Shown piece after piece: positions 14,758 through 20,920 of a stretch of 20,920 bases of DNA (within the stretch, counting starts at the first letter, position 1; each line of letters starts with the position of its first letter). Below the pieces are notes generated by a model. The model did not search any database. It was not told where the DNA came from and was given only the letters and a program-made list of their open reading frames with translations. The DNA lies in the NCBI GenBank assembly GCA_965370365.1, contig CBDUSP010000023.1, positions 1 through 20,920 on the forward strand, in the 5' to 3' direction. This DNA comes from DAIDHZ01 sp965370365. Its GTDB lineage: Bacteria > Chlamydiota > Chlamydiia > Chlamydiales > SM23-39. A program made the position numbers and the translations under genes.

Positions 14758-15572
14758 CTTTTGGGTACATTCCCTAATCTTGGATCGAGTGTGTCGCGCA
14801 GCGCATTGCCAAGAACATTAAATGAAAAGATCGTAAGCGTAATCATGACTGAGGGAAAAAGAAGGCGCCACGGGTAGTAGCGCATGGCTCCAAGCGCATC
14901 GCTTACCATCACGCCCCAACTTGCTGCGGGCGCCTGCACGCCAAGCCCGATAAAACTTAAAAACGCTTCTGTAAAAATCGCAGCCGGAATTGTCAGCGTC
15001 ATGGTTGCGATAATGGGCCCAAGCGCATTTGGTATGAGATGAACAAAGAGAATACGCGCATGTGAGGCACCCATTGATTTTGCCGCGGTGACAAAATCAA
15101 GGGCTTTAATTTGAAGGACTTGCGCCCTGCAGATGCGCGCCATGTTGATCCACCCCATGCAGGTCATGGCAATTAAAATCGTCAAAATGCCTGATCCCCG
15201 GACAAGGGTTAGGAGAATCACAACAAGCAGATAGGGGATTGCGTAGAGAATGTCACAAAAGCGCATCATGCACTCGTCTGTTTTCCCTCCAAGATATGCA
15301 GCAAGGCTTCCGTAAAGAACACCGATAATGCCGTCGATGATTGCTGCACTAAATCCGATGAATAAGGAGATGCGGGCGCCCCACCAAACTCTTGTAAAAA
15401 CATCACGGCCTAATTCATCGCTACCAAACCAAAATTTCGCAGAGGGCGGTGTGTTTTTTAAGTGGAGATGAATCTCTGAGTAGGAATAGGGCGAGATCCA
15501 AGGACCGATGATTGCCATGATGCAGAAGATGGAAAGAATAATGAGGGCTATACGGGCAAGAGGGCTATGCAT
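14649..15572 (-). CDS. oppC: Peptide ABC transporter permease, OppC/DppC type, with repeat-encoded C-terminal tail
   Basis: Inner-membrane permease subunit of an oligopeptide or dipeptide importer. It has the N-terminal span (ARIALIILSIFCIMAIIG), the family segment FWFGSDELGRDVFTRVWWGA, further spans and the EAA loop (AAKSMGASHARILFVHLIPN) that docks the ATPase. The natural C-terminus of the family, around ALRDTLDPRLG, is followed here by 39 extra residues, nearly all encoded by palindromic element copy 2; normal length would be about 268. An in-frame TTG at 15611 could add 13 residues. I chose ATG 15572, which overlaps the oppB stop by eight bases and implies coupling. No ATPase or binding-protein gene is in the window, so these must be supplied elsewhere. 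Opp versus Dpp specificity cannot be told. Confidence 0.9.
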   Translation of the reverse strand: MHSPLARIALIILSIFCIMAIIGPWISPYSYSEIHLHLKNTPPSAKFWFGSDELGRDVFTRVWWGARISLFIGFSAAIIDGIIGVLYGSLAAYLGGKTDECMMRFCDILYAIPYLLVVILLTLVRGSGILTILIAMTCMGWINMARICRAQVLQIKALDFVTAAKSMGASHARILFVHLIPNALGPIIATMTLTIPAAIFTEAFLSFIGLGVQAPAASWGVMVSDALGAMRYYPWRLLFPSVMITLTIFSFNVLGNALRDTLDPRLGNVPKRGSVGFWVLLSRFSRRSKEIIYMYMTSFDRREKRPK

Positions 15573-16512
15573 GAGCAATCTCTTTTTCTTTTGATCTCGT
15601 GCGGGGGTCAATGAGATTTGAGAGAAGATCGATGATGAAGATCGAGATCATTAAAAAGGAGCTAAAGAAAATGGTTAGACCGATGATCATTGGATAATCG
15701 CGCGCGTTGATACTAAAGATCATCCACTGGCCCAATCCCGGAATTGCAAAAATCCTCTCGATCATAAAGCTGCCTGTTAGAATTTGCGAGATGATGGGTC
15801 CTAGATATGCAAGGGTCGGGAGAATCGCATTGCGAAGTCCATGGCGCATGGCAACTAAAAACAGGGGAAGGCCTTTAGAAAGAGCCGTTCGAATGTAATC
15901 TTGCTGCATGACTTCAACCATGTTCGATCGAACAAGGCGCGCAATAAAAGCTGCGGGAAGTGCTGAAAGGGCAAGAGAGGGGAGGATGGTGTGTTCAAAG
16001 GAGCCCCACCTTGCAACGGGAAGAAGATGAAGCTTTATGCAAAAGATGAGCTGAAGGAAGCTTGCGAGGACAAAGCTTGGAACGGAGATGCCGAGGGTTG
16101 AAAGGAGCATCGCGCCTGTATCTTGCCACTTGTTTTTCCGGATGGCAGACCACGTTCCAAGGGCAATGCCGCAAGGGATTGCAAAGAGCAGTGCTTGCGC
16201 TCCTAACTGCGCAGAAATTGGAAATCCATCACGAATAAACTGCGTCACAGCTCTTCCTGGATAGGTAATGGACGTACCAAGATTTCCGTGAAAAATTTGC
16301 CTTAAGTATTTTCCATATTGAACAAGTAAGGGTTGATCCAGGCCGTAGTGAGTGTAGAGAGATTTTAGGATTTCTGGGGGGATATTTTGCTCTCCAATAA
16401 ACGGATCTCCTGGAAGGCAATGCATCAGGATAAACGTTCCCGTAATCACACACCATAGAGAGAGAGCAAGAATGGTAACTCTTTTTAGAATAGATCGCGC
16501 GAAGCCTGCCAT
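15565..16512 (-). CDS. oppB: Peptide ABC transporter permease, OppB/DppB type
   Basis: First permease subunit of the peptide importer, paired with the downstream oppC. The 315-residue length is usual. Features are an N-terminal span (ILALSLWCVITGTFILMHCL), the periplasmic family segment around LPGDPF and YGLDQPLLVQYGKYL, several more spans, and the EAA loop RTALSKGLPLFLVAMRHGLRN. GTG 16524 is in frame, but ATG 16512 has AGGGG about four bases upstream and is preferred. It starts 26 bases after the end of the SH3b gene and overlaps oppC by eight bases, so the three probably form one transcript. Peptide import would feed amino acids to an intracellular bacterium. Confidence 0.92.
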   Translation of the reverse strand: MAGFARSILKRVTILALSLWCVITGTFILMHCLPGDPFIGEQNIPPEILKSLYTHYGLDQPLLVQYGKYLRQIFHGNLGTSITYPGRAVTQFIRDGFPISAQLGAQALLFAIPCGIALGTWSAIRKNKWQDTGAMLLSTLGISVPSFVLASFLQLIFCIKLHLLPVARWGSFEHTILPSLALSALPAAFIARLVRSNMVEVMQQDYIRTALSKGLPLFLVAMRHGLRNAILPTLAYLGPIISQILTGSFMIERIFAIPGLGQWMIFSINARDYPMIIGLTIFFSSFLMISIFIIDLLSNLIDPRTRSKEKEIAHA

Positions 16513-16538
16513 AAGACCCCTCACTATAACATCTCTAC

Positions 16539-17735
16539 CTATTCTACAGAGAGAACAAAGTATGCAGGGAATGCAAAGTGATGATTCGAGCGCGGGCTTG
16601 CGATAATTGTTACCTTTTCATTTTCATGCTTGGCAAGATCCACGTGCGTGCTATAGAGGTAAGCAATGGGTCCTGAAGATCCTCTCAAGAGATAGTTGCC
16701 CGGTTTGTCTTTGATGGCGCTTATATAGGGTTCTAACTTCCCGTTAAGAACAGTGCCGTTTGCTTTTTGTTCCGCATAAAAATCATCGATTTTTTTCCCG
16801 GAGTGAAACGCTGTCCAGCTTAAATAGAGAGACTCTTCGACGACTTCCCAGGGAAGCATCCCTACAGATTGTTCTTTTTTGGAAGATGGCTTAGCCCAGA
16901 AGTTCGGGTGTGATTGTTCTGCTGTATCTACATCAAAAACAATCCCTTGGCTGTCTTGTTTGTGCTTTGCAATAATTTCTGCTTTTGCAAGAGCTGGAAG
17001 TTCTTCTCTTGCTTCAAGATGAGCGATTTTTTTGTTGAGATAGGTGTCTTTTAAGGTGGCAAGCCCCTCTTTTGCAAGGGCCACTGCACTCGGAAAGTCA
17101 GGATAAGAGCGGAGCACGGCCTGAAACTGTTCGGATGCTGTGAGGATAGACATTTCCTCAAAAGGCTTTTTACTCTCTATTTCAGCGGACACTTTAGCAT
17201 TGCTTAAGAGTTCATCCACTTCAGATTTTCTTGTTTCCATTGAGGAGAGATATTCAGGACCGCCGGCGGAAGTAACAAATTCTTTTGATACGTAGAACTT
17301 CGTTTCTTTTGGAGGCGCGACCTCAAGCCATTTGTTATTCAATGGGCAGACGTGGGATTCGACTCTTTGCCCTGCTTCTAACTGAGAGATAATTGGAGCG
17401 TCCGCGTGTGGCTCGAGGCGCACATTTACGCGATTTGCTTCAACGAGATCGTCAAGAATATAGCTTCGAAATACATATGCCTTTGTATCTTTAGGAGGCG
17501 CTACTGCATAAAACTCATTGTCCTCTCCAACGATGAGCAAGAGATCATTTTTGCTAAGTTGCTTAATGATATGGCTTTCTAGATCAGCGCCGACGCGCAT
17601 GCGTACTTTGTTTGCAGAAACCTTTCCAGTAAAAGGCTTAAATATCTTTGCAGCCTGCCCACTGTTTTTGATTGGGGGGCTTGCCTCTAATCCAATTGTG
17701 CAAATACTTAAAGCGATAAAAGCGAAACGCATCAT
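16539..17735 (-). CDS. Secreted protein with two SH3b domains, Ctad1-like
   Basis: The 398-residue product has a signal peptide (MMRFAFIALSICTIGLEA), then two bacterial SH3 domains at about 37-94 (NKVRMRVGADLESHIIKQL) and 98-155 (NRVNVRLEPHADAPIISQLE). Both end in a similar VAPPK(D/E)TKxYV stretch. A helical linker follows, then a C-terminal domain of about 130 residues that I do not recognise. I recall that C. trachomatis CT017 (Ctad1), an adhesin binding host integrin beta-1, has two N-terminal SH3b domains and lies beside CT016 and phoH (CT015); gene order here agrees, so this is probably its orthologue, though sequence identity was not computed. SH3b domains can also bind peptidoglycan. 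ATG 17735 has GGAG ten bases upstream; ATG 17732 is an alternative. Confidence 0.78.
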   Translation of the reverse strand: MMRFAFIALSICTIGLEASPPIKNSGQAAKIFKPFTGKVSANKVRMRVGADLESHIIKQLSKNDLLLIVGEDNEFYAVAPPKDTKAYVFRSYILDDLVEANRVNVRLEPHADAPIISQLEAGQRVESHVCPLNNKWLEVAPPKETKFYVSKEFVTSAGGPEYLSSMETRKSEVDELLSNAKVSAEIESKKPFEEMSILTASEQFQAVLRSYPDFPSAVALAKEGLATLKDTYLNKKIAHLEAREELPALAKAEIIAKHKQDSQGIVFDVDTAEQSHPNFWAKPSSKKEQSVGMLPWEVVEESLYLSWTAFHSGKKIDDFYAEQKANGTVLNGKLEPYISAIKDKPGNYLLRGSSGPIAYLYSTHVDLAKHENEKVTIIASPRSNHHFAFPAYFVLSVE

Positions 17736-17768
17736 GATCTAAAAACTCCAACTACTTCAGACTTCCAA

Positions 17769-17798
17769 ATAGTAGAGCCTTCGGTCTTTAAACTCCAA
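17769..17798 (-). promoter_or_regulatory. Possible promoter of the SH3b-oppB-oppC unit
   Basis: On the minus strand TTGGAG (17793-17798) and TACTAT (17769-17774) are 18 bases apart, between the hairpin after the cysteine-rich gene and the SH3b start. The match is moderate. TTGGAGTTT occurs again just before the start codon, where it holds the GGAG ribosome site. Confidence 0.35.
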
Positions 17799-17808
17799 GA
17801 ACTTTCTA

Positions 17809-17830
17809 AGAGGGTGTTTAAACACCCTCT
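17809..17830 (-). terminator. 22-base perfect palindrome at the end of the cysteine-rich protein gene
   Basis: The bases from AGAGGGTG through TTTAAA to CACCCTCT read the same on both strands and overlap the stop codon. In RNA this gives an eight-base stem with a six-base loop. No clear T-run follows on the minus strand, so it may be a weak terminator, an RNA-stabilising hairpin or a protein-binding site. Confidence 0.45.
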
Positions 17831-18488
17831 AAGTATTGAGAACAGCGCGGATGTGTTCGCAGTTTTTATCTCCGCAAGTACACCCAAGCGTATCGCCTAA
17901 GAAGACGTCGTAATACTCGTTTTTATCTAGAGGATTAACGACGCGATAGAGGTTTGTTTCAGATTCTGAGACTTCCCAATCGCGAAACTTTAAATCTGCG
18001 TCTTCGACAATCTCGTCATTTCCTTCAAGAGATTTGACCATTTGGCAATAGATGCAGTTGCAGTTTGGTTCTGCTTTACCTAAAACAGAGAGATCTTCAA
18101 GGCCAAAAGAGCGAACGATGCTCGTGATTTTTTCAAGAACGTTCGCAGGGAGAGGGGGGAGATCAGTCTGCTCTGGATTGTGCTGTAACTGAGAGGCTAA
18201 AGGATCGAGAATCCCTCCATCGGTTTTCATCGGTAAGTTAAAGCTAAAGGCATTGTCGAAAAGGCCTTTTGTAGGGGAGGCGTTTTTTTCTGAAAAATGG
18301 GCATGGGCTTGGAAAATTTCGTCGATTTGTCTTTGTTCTACGTCTGGAATCTCTACTTGAGAACCGTCGTTGAGAGCAATGATCAAAAGAGATCTTTCGG
18401 TCTTGTTTTGCACCCGAATCGAGGCAACGTTGCTCCATTTGGTCGAAATAAAAGGGGGGATGCTAAGGATTTCTGGCGTGATTTTCAT
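17829..18488 (-). CDS. Cysteine-rich protein with SWIM-like C-terminus (possible CT016 homologue)
   Basis: The 219-residue product has a beta-rich N-terminal part (1-60), a variable middle, then CNCIYC at residues 143-148. The C-terminal module has Cys203, Cys205, Cys210 and His212 in the order CxC-x4-CxH, the ligand pattern of SWIM-type zinc sites. Zinc binding, and possibly nucleic-acid or protein binding, is inferred. ATG 18488 follows AGGAG by about six bases. It is divergent from phoH, as I recall for CT016 beside CT015, and may be the same conserved chlamydial family; this rests on position, not on an alignment. Its promoter is near consensus, with a CIRCE operator just upstream, so heat-shock repressor control is possible. 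Confidence 0.75.
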   Translation of the reverse strand: MKITPEILSIPPFISTKWSNVASIRVQNKTERSLLIIALNDGSQVEIPDVEQRQIDEIFQAHAHFSEKNASPTKGLFDNAFSFNLPMKTDGGILDPLASQLQHNPEQTDLPPLPANVLEKITSIVRSFGLEDLSVLGKAEPNCNCIYCQMVKSLEGNDEIVEDADLKFRDWEVSESETNLYRVVNPLDKNEYYDVFLGDTLGCTCGDKNCEHIRAVLNT

Positions 18489-18522
18489 TTTTTACTCCTA
18501 GAAAGGCTCTTCTTCTCTATCC

Positions 18523-18552
18523 ATTATAAACGAAAGAATTGGCATTTGTCAA
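18523..18552 (-). promoter_or_regulatory. Promoter of the cysteine-rich protein gene
   Basis: On the minus strand a perfect TTGACA (18547-18552) and a perfect TATAAT (18523-18528) are 18 bases apart, 35 bases before the start codon. This is the best promoter in the window. Confidence 0.85.
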
Positions 18553-18559
18553 CCAAGAC

Positions 18560-18586
18560 TTAGCACTCTTTTCGCCTGAGTGCTCG
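18560..18586. promoter_or_regulatory. CIRCE operator (HrcA binding site)
   Basis: TTAGCACTC-N9-GAGTGCTCG matches the CIRCE consensus TTAGCACTC-N9-GAGTGCTAA at all bases except the last two, and the nine-base spacing is exact. CIRCE is the operator of the HrcA heat-shock repressor, which normally controls dnaK and groE operons. Here it lies in the divergent region between the cysteine-rich protein gene (-35 box seven bases away) and phoH (-35 box 43 bases away). Confidence 0.85.
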
Positions 18587-18629
18587 GTTTTCCGTAACTC
18601 GCTGATAATTAAGGAGGTTTCTGGCTTTC

Positions 18630-18658
18630 TTGACATGGATTTGGGGACTCCCTATAAG
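18630..18658 (+). promoter_or_regulatory. Promoter of phoH
   Basis: A perfect TTGACA (18630-18635) and TATAAG (18653-18658) are 17 bases apart, ending 23 bases before the phoH start codon. Confidence 0.8.
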
Positions 18659-18681
18659 GAAAATTAAAGGGAAGGTGCTTG

Positions 18682-20055
18682 ATGGAAATGGCCTCTAAGC
18701 CGGTTGTAAATTCAGGGAAATCATTGTTTGAGGGAAGAAAAGTGTCACGAAAAACGTTTATTATCGATACAAACGTGTTGGTTCACGATCCTGCGGCCAT
18801 TAAGAAATTTAAGGTCAACGATGTTGTCATTCCTCTTGCGGTCTTAGAAGAGTTAGATAGTTTAAAGCGCCATTCTGATGAAGTTGGGAAAAATGCAAGA
18901 GAAGTAATTCGGTATATCGACTCTCTTAAATCTGAAAAACAAGGGGATTTTCAATCGGGAATTGAAATCCCAGAGGGGCCGAAAATTCGAATTCATCTCA
19001 ATGTTTCTCCAGAGAGAATCAATGGATTCCCTCTGCCGTTGGACCGTAGTAGTAACAAGTTTCTCCTCGTTGCTTTTCTTCTAAAGAAGCAAGGGGAGTC
19101 CGTAGTGATTGTCTCCAAAGACTTTGTGACGCGTGTAAAAGCAGAAGCAATGGATTTAGAGGCAGAGGACTTTGAAAATCTCACAGTTGTTCATGATGAG
19201 ATGTACCGGGGCTATCGCAAAATTGACTGCGTAAAAAAAGACATCGATCTCTTCTACAAAGATGGGACGATTCCTGTGACTGAAGAAGGGTTTAGACCCA
19301 ATGAATATGCTCTTTTGGAAGCTGTTGGAAATTCATCGGCTATTTGCAAATACAGCTCCAAAACAAAGAAGTTAGAGCCTCTTATCCCTATTGACAAAGA
19401 TGTGTGGGGAATCCACCCGCTTAACATGGAGCAAAAGTGCGCGATTGATCTTCTTCTTAGAGATGATATTCCTCTAGTTACCTTAATTGGTCAGGCAGGT
19501 ACGGGGAAAACTCTGCTCGCTTTAGCTTGCGGAATGCGCAAGGTTTTCGATGATAACAAATACTCGCGAATTTTGGTCTCAAGGCCCATTATGCCTCTTG
19601 GAAAAGATATTGGATATCTTCCTGGGACTAAGGAAGAAAAACTCGCTAACTGGATGCAGCCGATTTTTGACAATCTTGAGTTTCTCTGTGCCATGACAAG
19701 CGGGGAGGCAAATAGTGCAGCCGCTCTTGGGTTTATCATGGAAAGCAGGAAAATCGAGATGGAGGCGGTGACTTACATCCGTGGAAGATCTTTGCCTAAG
19801 ATGTATATGATTATCGATGAGGCGCAAAACCTGACGCCGCACGAGATAAAAACGGTGATTTCAAGAGCTGGTAAAGGGACAAAAGTCATTTTGACAGGAG
19901 ACCCAACCCAGATCGACAATCCCTATCTAGATAGGAATTCAAATGGTCTGTCGTTTGCTGTGAACAAGTTTAAAAATCATAAGCTATTCGGGCACATCGT
20001 GTTAGATAAGACCGAGCGATCAGAGCTCGCATCACTCGCTGCAGAGATTCTCTAG
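18682..20055 (+). CDS. phoH: PIN domain-PhoH ATPase fusion protein
   Basis: The 457-residue product joins an N-terminal PIN nuclease-type domain (about residues 20-160; acidic residues in FIIDTNVLVHD and ALEELDSLKRH-like helix, LAVLEELDSLKR) to a C-terminal PhoH-type P-loop ATPase. Walker A is GQAGTGKT near 269-276, Walker B is MYMIIDEAQ near 374-382, followed by the sensor segment ILTGDPTQIDNP. PIN-PhoH fusions are widespread and are thought to act as RNA helicase-ribonucleases; cytoplasmic. A TTG at 18679 is in frame, but ATG 18682 has GAAGG six bases upstream; ATG 18688 is an alternative. The gene has its own promoter and a nearby CIRCE site. In E. coli the related ybeZ is heat-inducible, which fits. 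Confidence 0.93.
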   Translation: MEMASKPVVNSGKSLFEGRKVSRKTFIIDTNVLVHDPAAIKKFKVNDVVIPLAVLEELDSLKRHSDEVGKNAREVIRYIDSLKSEKQGDFQSGIEIPEGPKIRIHLNVSPERINGFPLPLDRSSNKFLLVAFLLKKQGESVVIVSKDFVTRVKAEAMDLEAEDFENLTVVHDEMYRGYRKIDCVKKDIDLFYKDGTIPVTEEGFRPNEYALLEAVGNSSAICKYSSKTKKLEPLIPIDKDVWGIHPLNMEQKCAIDLLLRDDIPLVTLIGQAGTGKTLLALACGMRKVFDDNKYSRILVSRPIMPLGKDIGYLPGTKEEKLANWMQPIFDNLEFLCAMTSGEANSAAALGFIMESRKIEMEAVTYIRGRSLPKMYMIIDEAQNLTPHEIKTVISRAGKGTKVILTGDPTQIDNPYLDRNSNGLSFAVNKFKNHKLFGHIVLDKTERSELASLAAEIL

Positions 20056-20113
20056 TCTAAGACGGCACTTGTTTTTTTGTAAGTCTACAGGGTATCCTCT
20101 CCCCAGCAAACAG

Positions 20114-20148
20114 GAAGGGGCCCCCTTCTTAAGTTAAACTTTTTTTAT
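20114..20148 (+). terminator. Probable terminator of phoH
   Basis: GAAGGGG and CCCCTTC (20114-20128) form a GC-rich dyad. It is followed by a second short dyad AAGTTAAACTT that runs into a stretch of seven or more T at about 20139-20147. Either could terminate transcription from phoH before the next gene. Confidence 0.5.
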
Positions 20149-20165
20149 TGGATTAGGAGATTTAT

Positions 20166-20920
20166 ATGGGAAGGCTTGAAAATACATGTATAAACATTAA
20201 TCGTGCTTGCGATTACATTCCGGGAGCTTCTTTTATTGTGAATACGGTCACTCTAGGTCAAAAACTGTATATGGAGAGCGCGTTCCCTCCCCTTGACGTT
20301 TTCTTTAGTCACAACTATAATAACGCGTCTAATCTTTTTAATGCTGGGGTAACTTGTAATTTTAAGTTAACTAATGATGTAGTTATCGGTAGGCAGCAGC
20401 ATGTTTTTAAATATTTAGACTATTTCAGTTACATAGAAGAAAAGGGATCTGCTAGAACAATGGTAGCGATTATGCTACCATTCACTGCGTCACTCATCAC
20501 TCAACTGGCGATGCCACTATTCACTCCTGTCACTCCTGCTTACGTGATTCGTAGGTTGTCTGCCTCTACTTTTATGAGGTTTTCATCCGTAGTCTGCTTA
20601 GGTACTGCGGCTAGCGATGCTACATCTTGGTTCTTTGCGAGGGGAAGGACGAGGGATGACGTGCTCAAAGCTCTAAGGACGTACGAGACTCAGTTTGAAG
20701 CCCTTCCTCTTTGGATGAGAAGCGATAAAGAGATGTTTCAAGCCGCAAATTTTGGGTATTTGATGAAAGGTCTGTTTGGAGATGGGCTAATTGCAAATTT
20801 TCGGTATGCTGGAGAGCCCATTCGGGATAACGAAAAAGTTGCCCTAGAAGCTTGTAAAGCGGCTGGAAACTTTAAATTTGTAAGTGCGCGCTTGCGAAAC
20901 AGCAAACCTTTCGTTTCAGA
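20166..20920 (+). CDS. Hypothetical membrane protein, Inc-like, 3' end outside the window
   Basis: An open frame of 251 codons runs from ATG 20166 to the window edge without a stop, so the C-terminus is not seen. AGGAGA lies five bases before the ATG, a strong ribosome binding site. I do not recognise the family. Two hydrophobic stretches lie close together in the middle, about residues 98-127 (TMVAIMLPFTASLITQLAMP) and 133-157 (MRFSSVVCLGTAASDATSWF), separated by a short basic turn (YVIRRL). Polar regions flank them and there is no N-terminal signal peptide. A paired-hydrophobic hairpin of this kind is typical of chlamydial inclusion-membrane proteins, but the match is only in layout. It follows the phoH terminator and is probably a separate unit. 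Confidence 0.75.
   Translation, partial: MGRLENTCININRACDYIPGASFIVNTVTLGQKLYMESAFPPLDVFFSHNYNNASNLFNAGVTCNFKLTNDVVIGRQQHVFKYLDYFSYIEEKGSARTMVAIMLPFTASLITQLAMPLFTPVTPAYVIRRLSASTFMRFSSVVCLGTAASDATSWFFARGRTRDDVLKALRTYETQFEALPLWMRSDKEMFQAANFGYLMKGLFGDGLIANFRYAGEPIRDNEKVALEACKAAGNFKFVSARLRNSKPFVS

Noticed and set aside
14578..14877. 99-codon open frame on + across element copy 2
   Set aside because: It results from the palindrome and the antisense of oppC; no ribosome site and no family features.
18630..18695. Possible leader peptide after the strong TAAGGAGGT at 18610-18618
   Set aside because: Any start (TTG 18630 or ATG 18634) is too far from the site, and the phoH promoter overlaps it, so the mRNA would not contain it.
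1..20920. tRNA, rRNA and CRISPR arrays
   Set aside because: I looked for cloverleaf-like intergenic segments and regularly spaced short direct repeats and saw none; the repeats in 10130-12004 are protein-coding.

Overview
The window looks like chromosomal DNA of a chlamydia outside the Chlamydiaceae (a Parachlamydiales- or Waddlia-like, amoeba-associated lineage). Three things point there. One is a tandem double UvrA of about 1866 residues, a hallmark of Chlamydiae. The second is a PIN-PhoH gene next to a small cysteine-rich protein gene and a secreted two-SH3b protein, an order I recall as CT015-CT016-CT017 in C. trachomatis. The third is a set of eukaryote-like repeat proteins. A full-length GlnRS argues against Chlamydiaceae. 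The species cannot be named from sequence alone.

Layout. Positions 1-140 hold a long palindromic element. It is followed on + by a short acyltransferase-like (E2 catalytic fold) gene that has lost its catalytic histidine, then glnS. A minus-strand Fic-family gene converges on glnS; its upstream region carries two identical-spacing dyads. A small unknown + gene with a good promoter converges on the giant minus-strand uvrA. From 10130 to about 14640 lies an accessory block on the minus strand: a nine-repeat protein with an F-box-like N-terminus, a large hairpin, a pseudogene fragment, a stray copy of the uvrA 5' end, and a translationally coupled pair (a proline-rich single-membrane-span protein and a TPR protein). 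Two adjacent long palindromes (14491-14626 and 14631-14757) close this block. The second is a relative of the element at 1-140 and has become the last codons of oppC.

From 14649 to 18488 the minus strand carries oppC, oppB and a secreted SH3b protein (Ctad1-like), a probable transcription unit, preceded by a conserved-type cysteine-rich protein gene. A divergent intergenic region (18489-18681) contains two near-consensus sigma-A-type promoters and a CIRCE operator, then phoH on +. The window ends inside a + strand gene of unknown function (20166 onward, no stop seen) with a central hydrophobic pair reminiscent of inclusion-membrane proteins.

The most unusual signal is the palindromic element family. 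Its two copies share conserved outer and apical blocks, while their inner stem sequences differ almost completely and yet are perfectly self-complementary in each copy. Other points are the E2-like protein with His replaced by Tyr, the four-half-site Fic operator, the CIRCE element between phoH and the cysteine-rich gene, and the recombination scar made of uvrA and proline-rich gene fragments.
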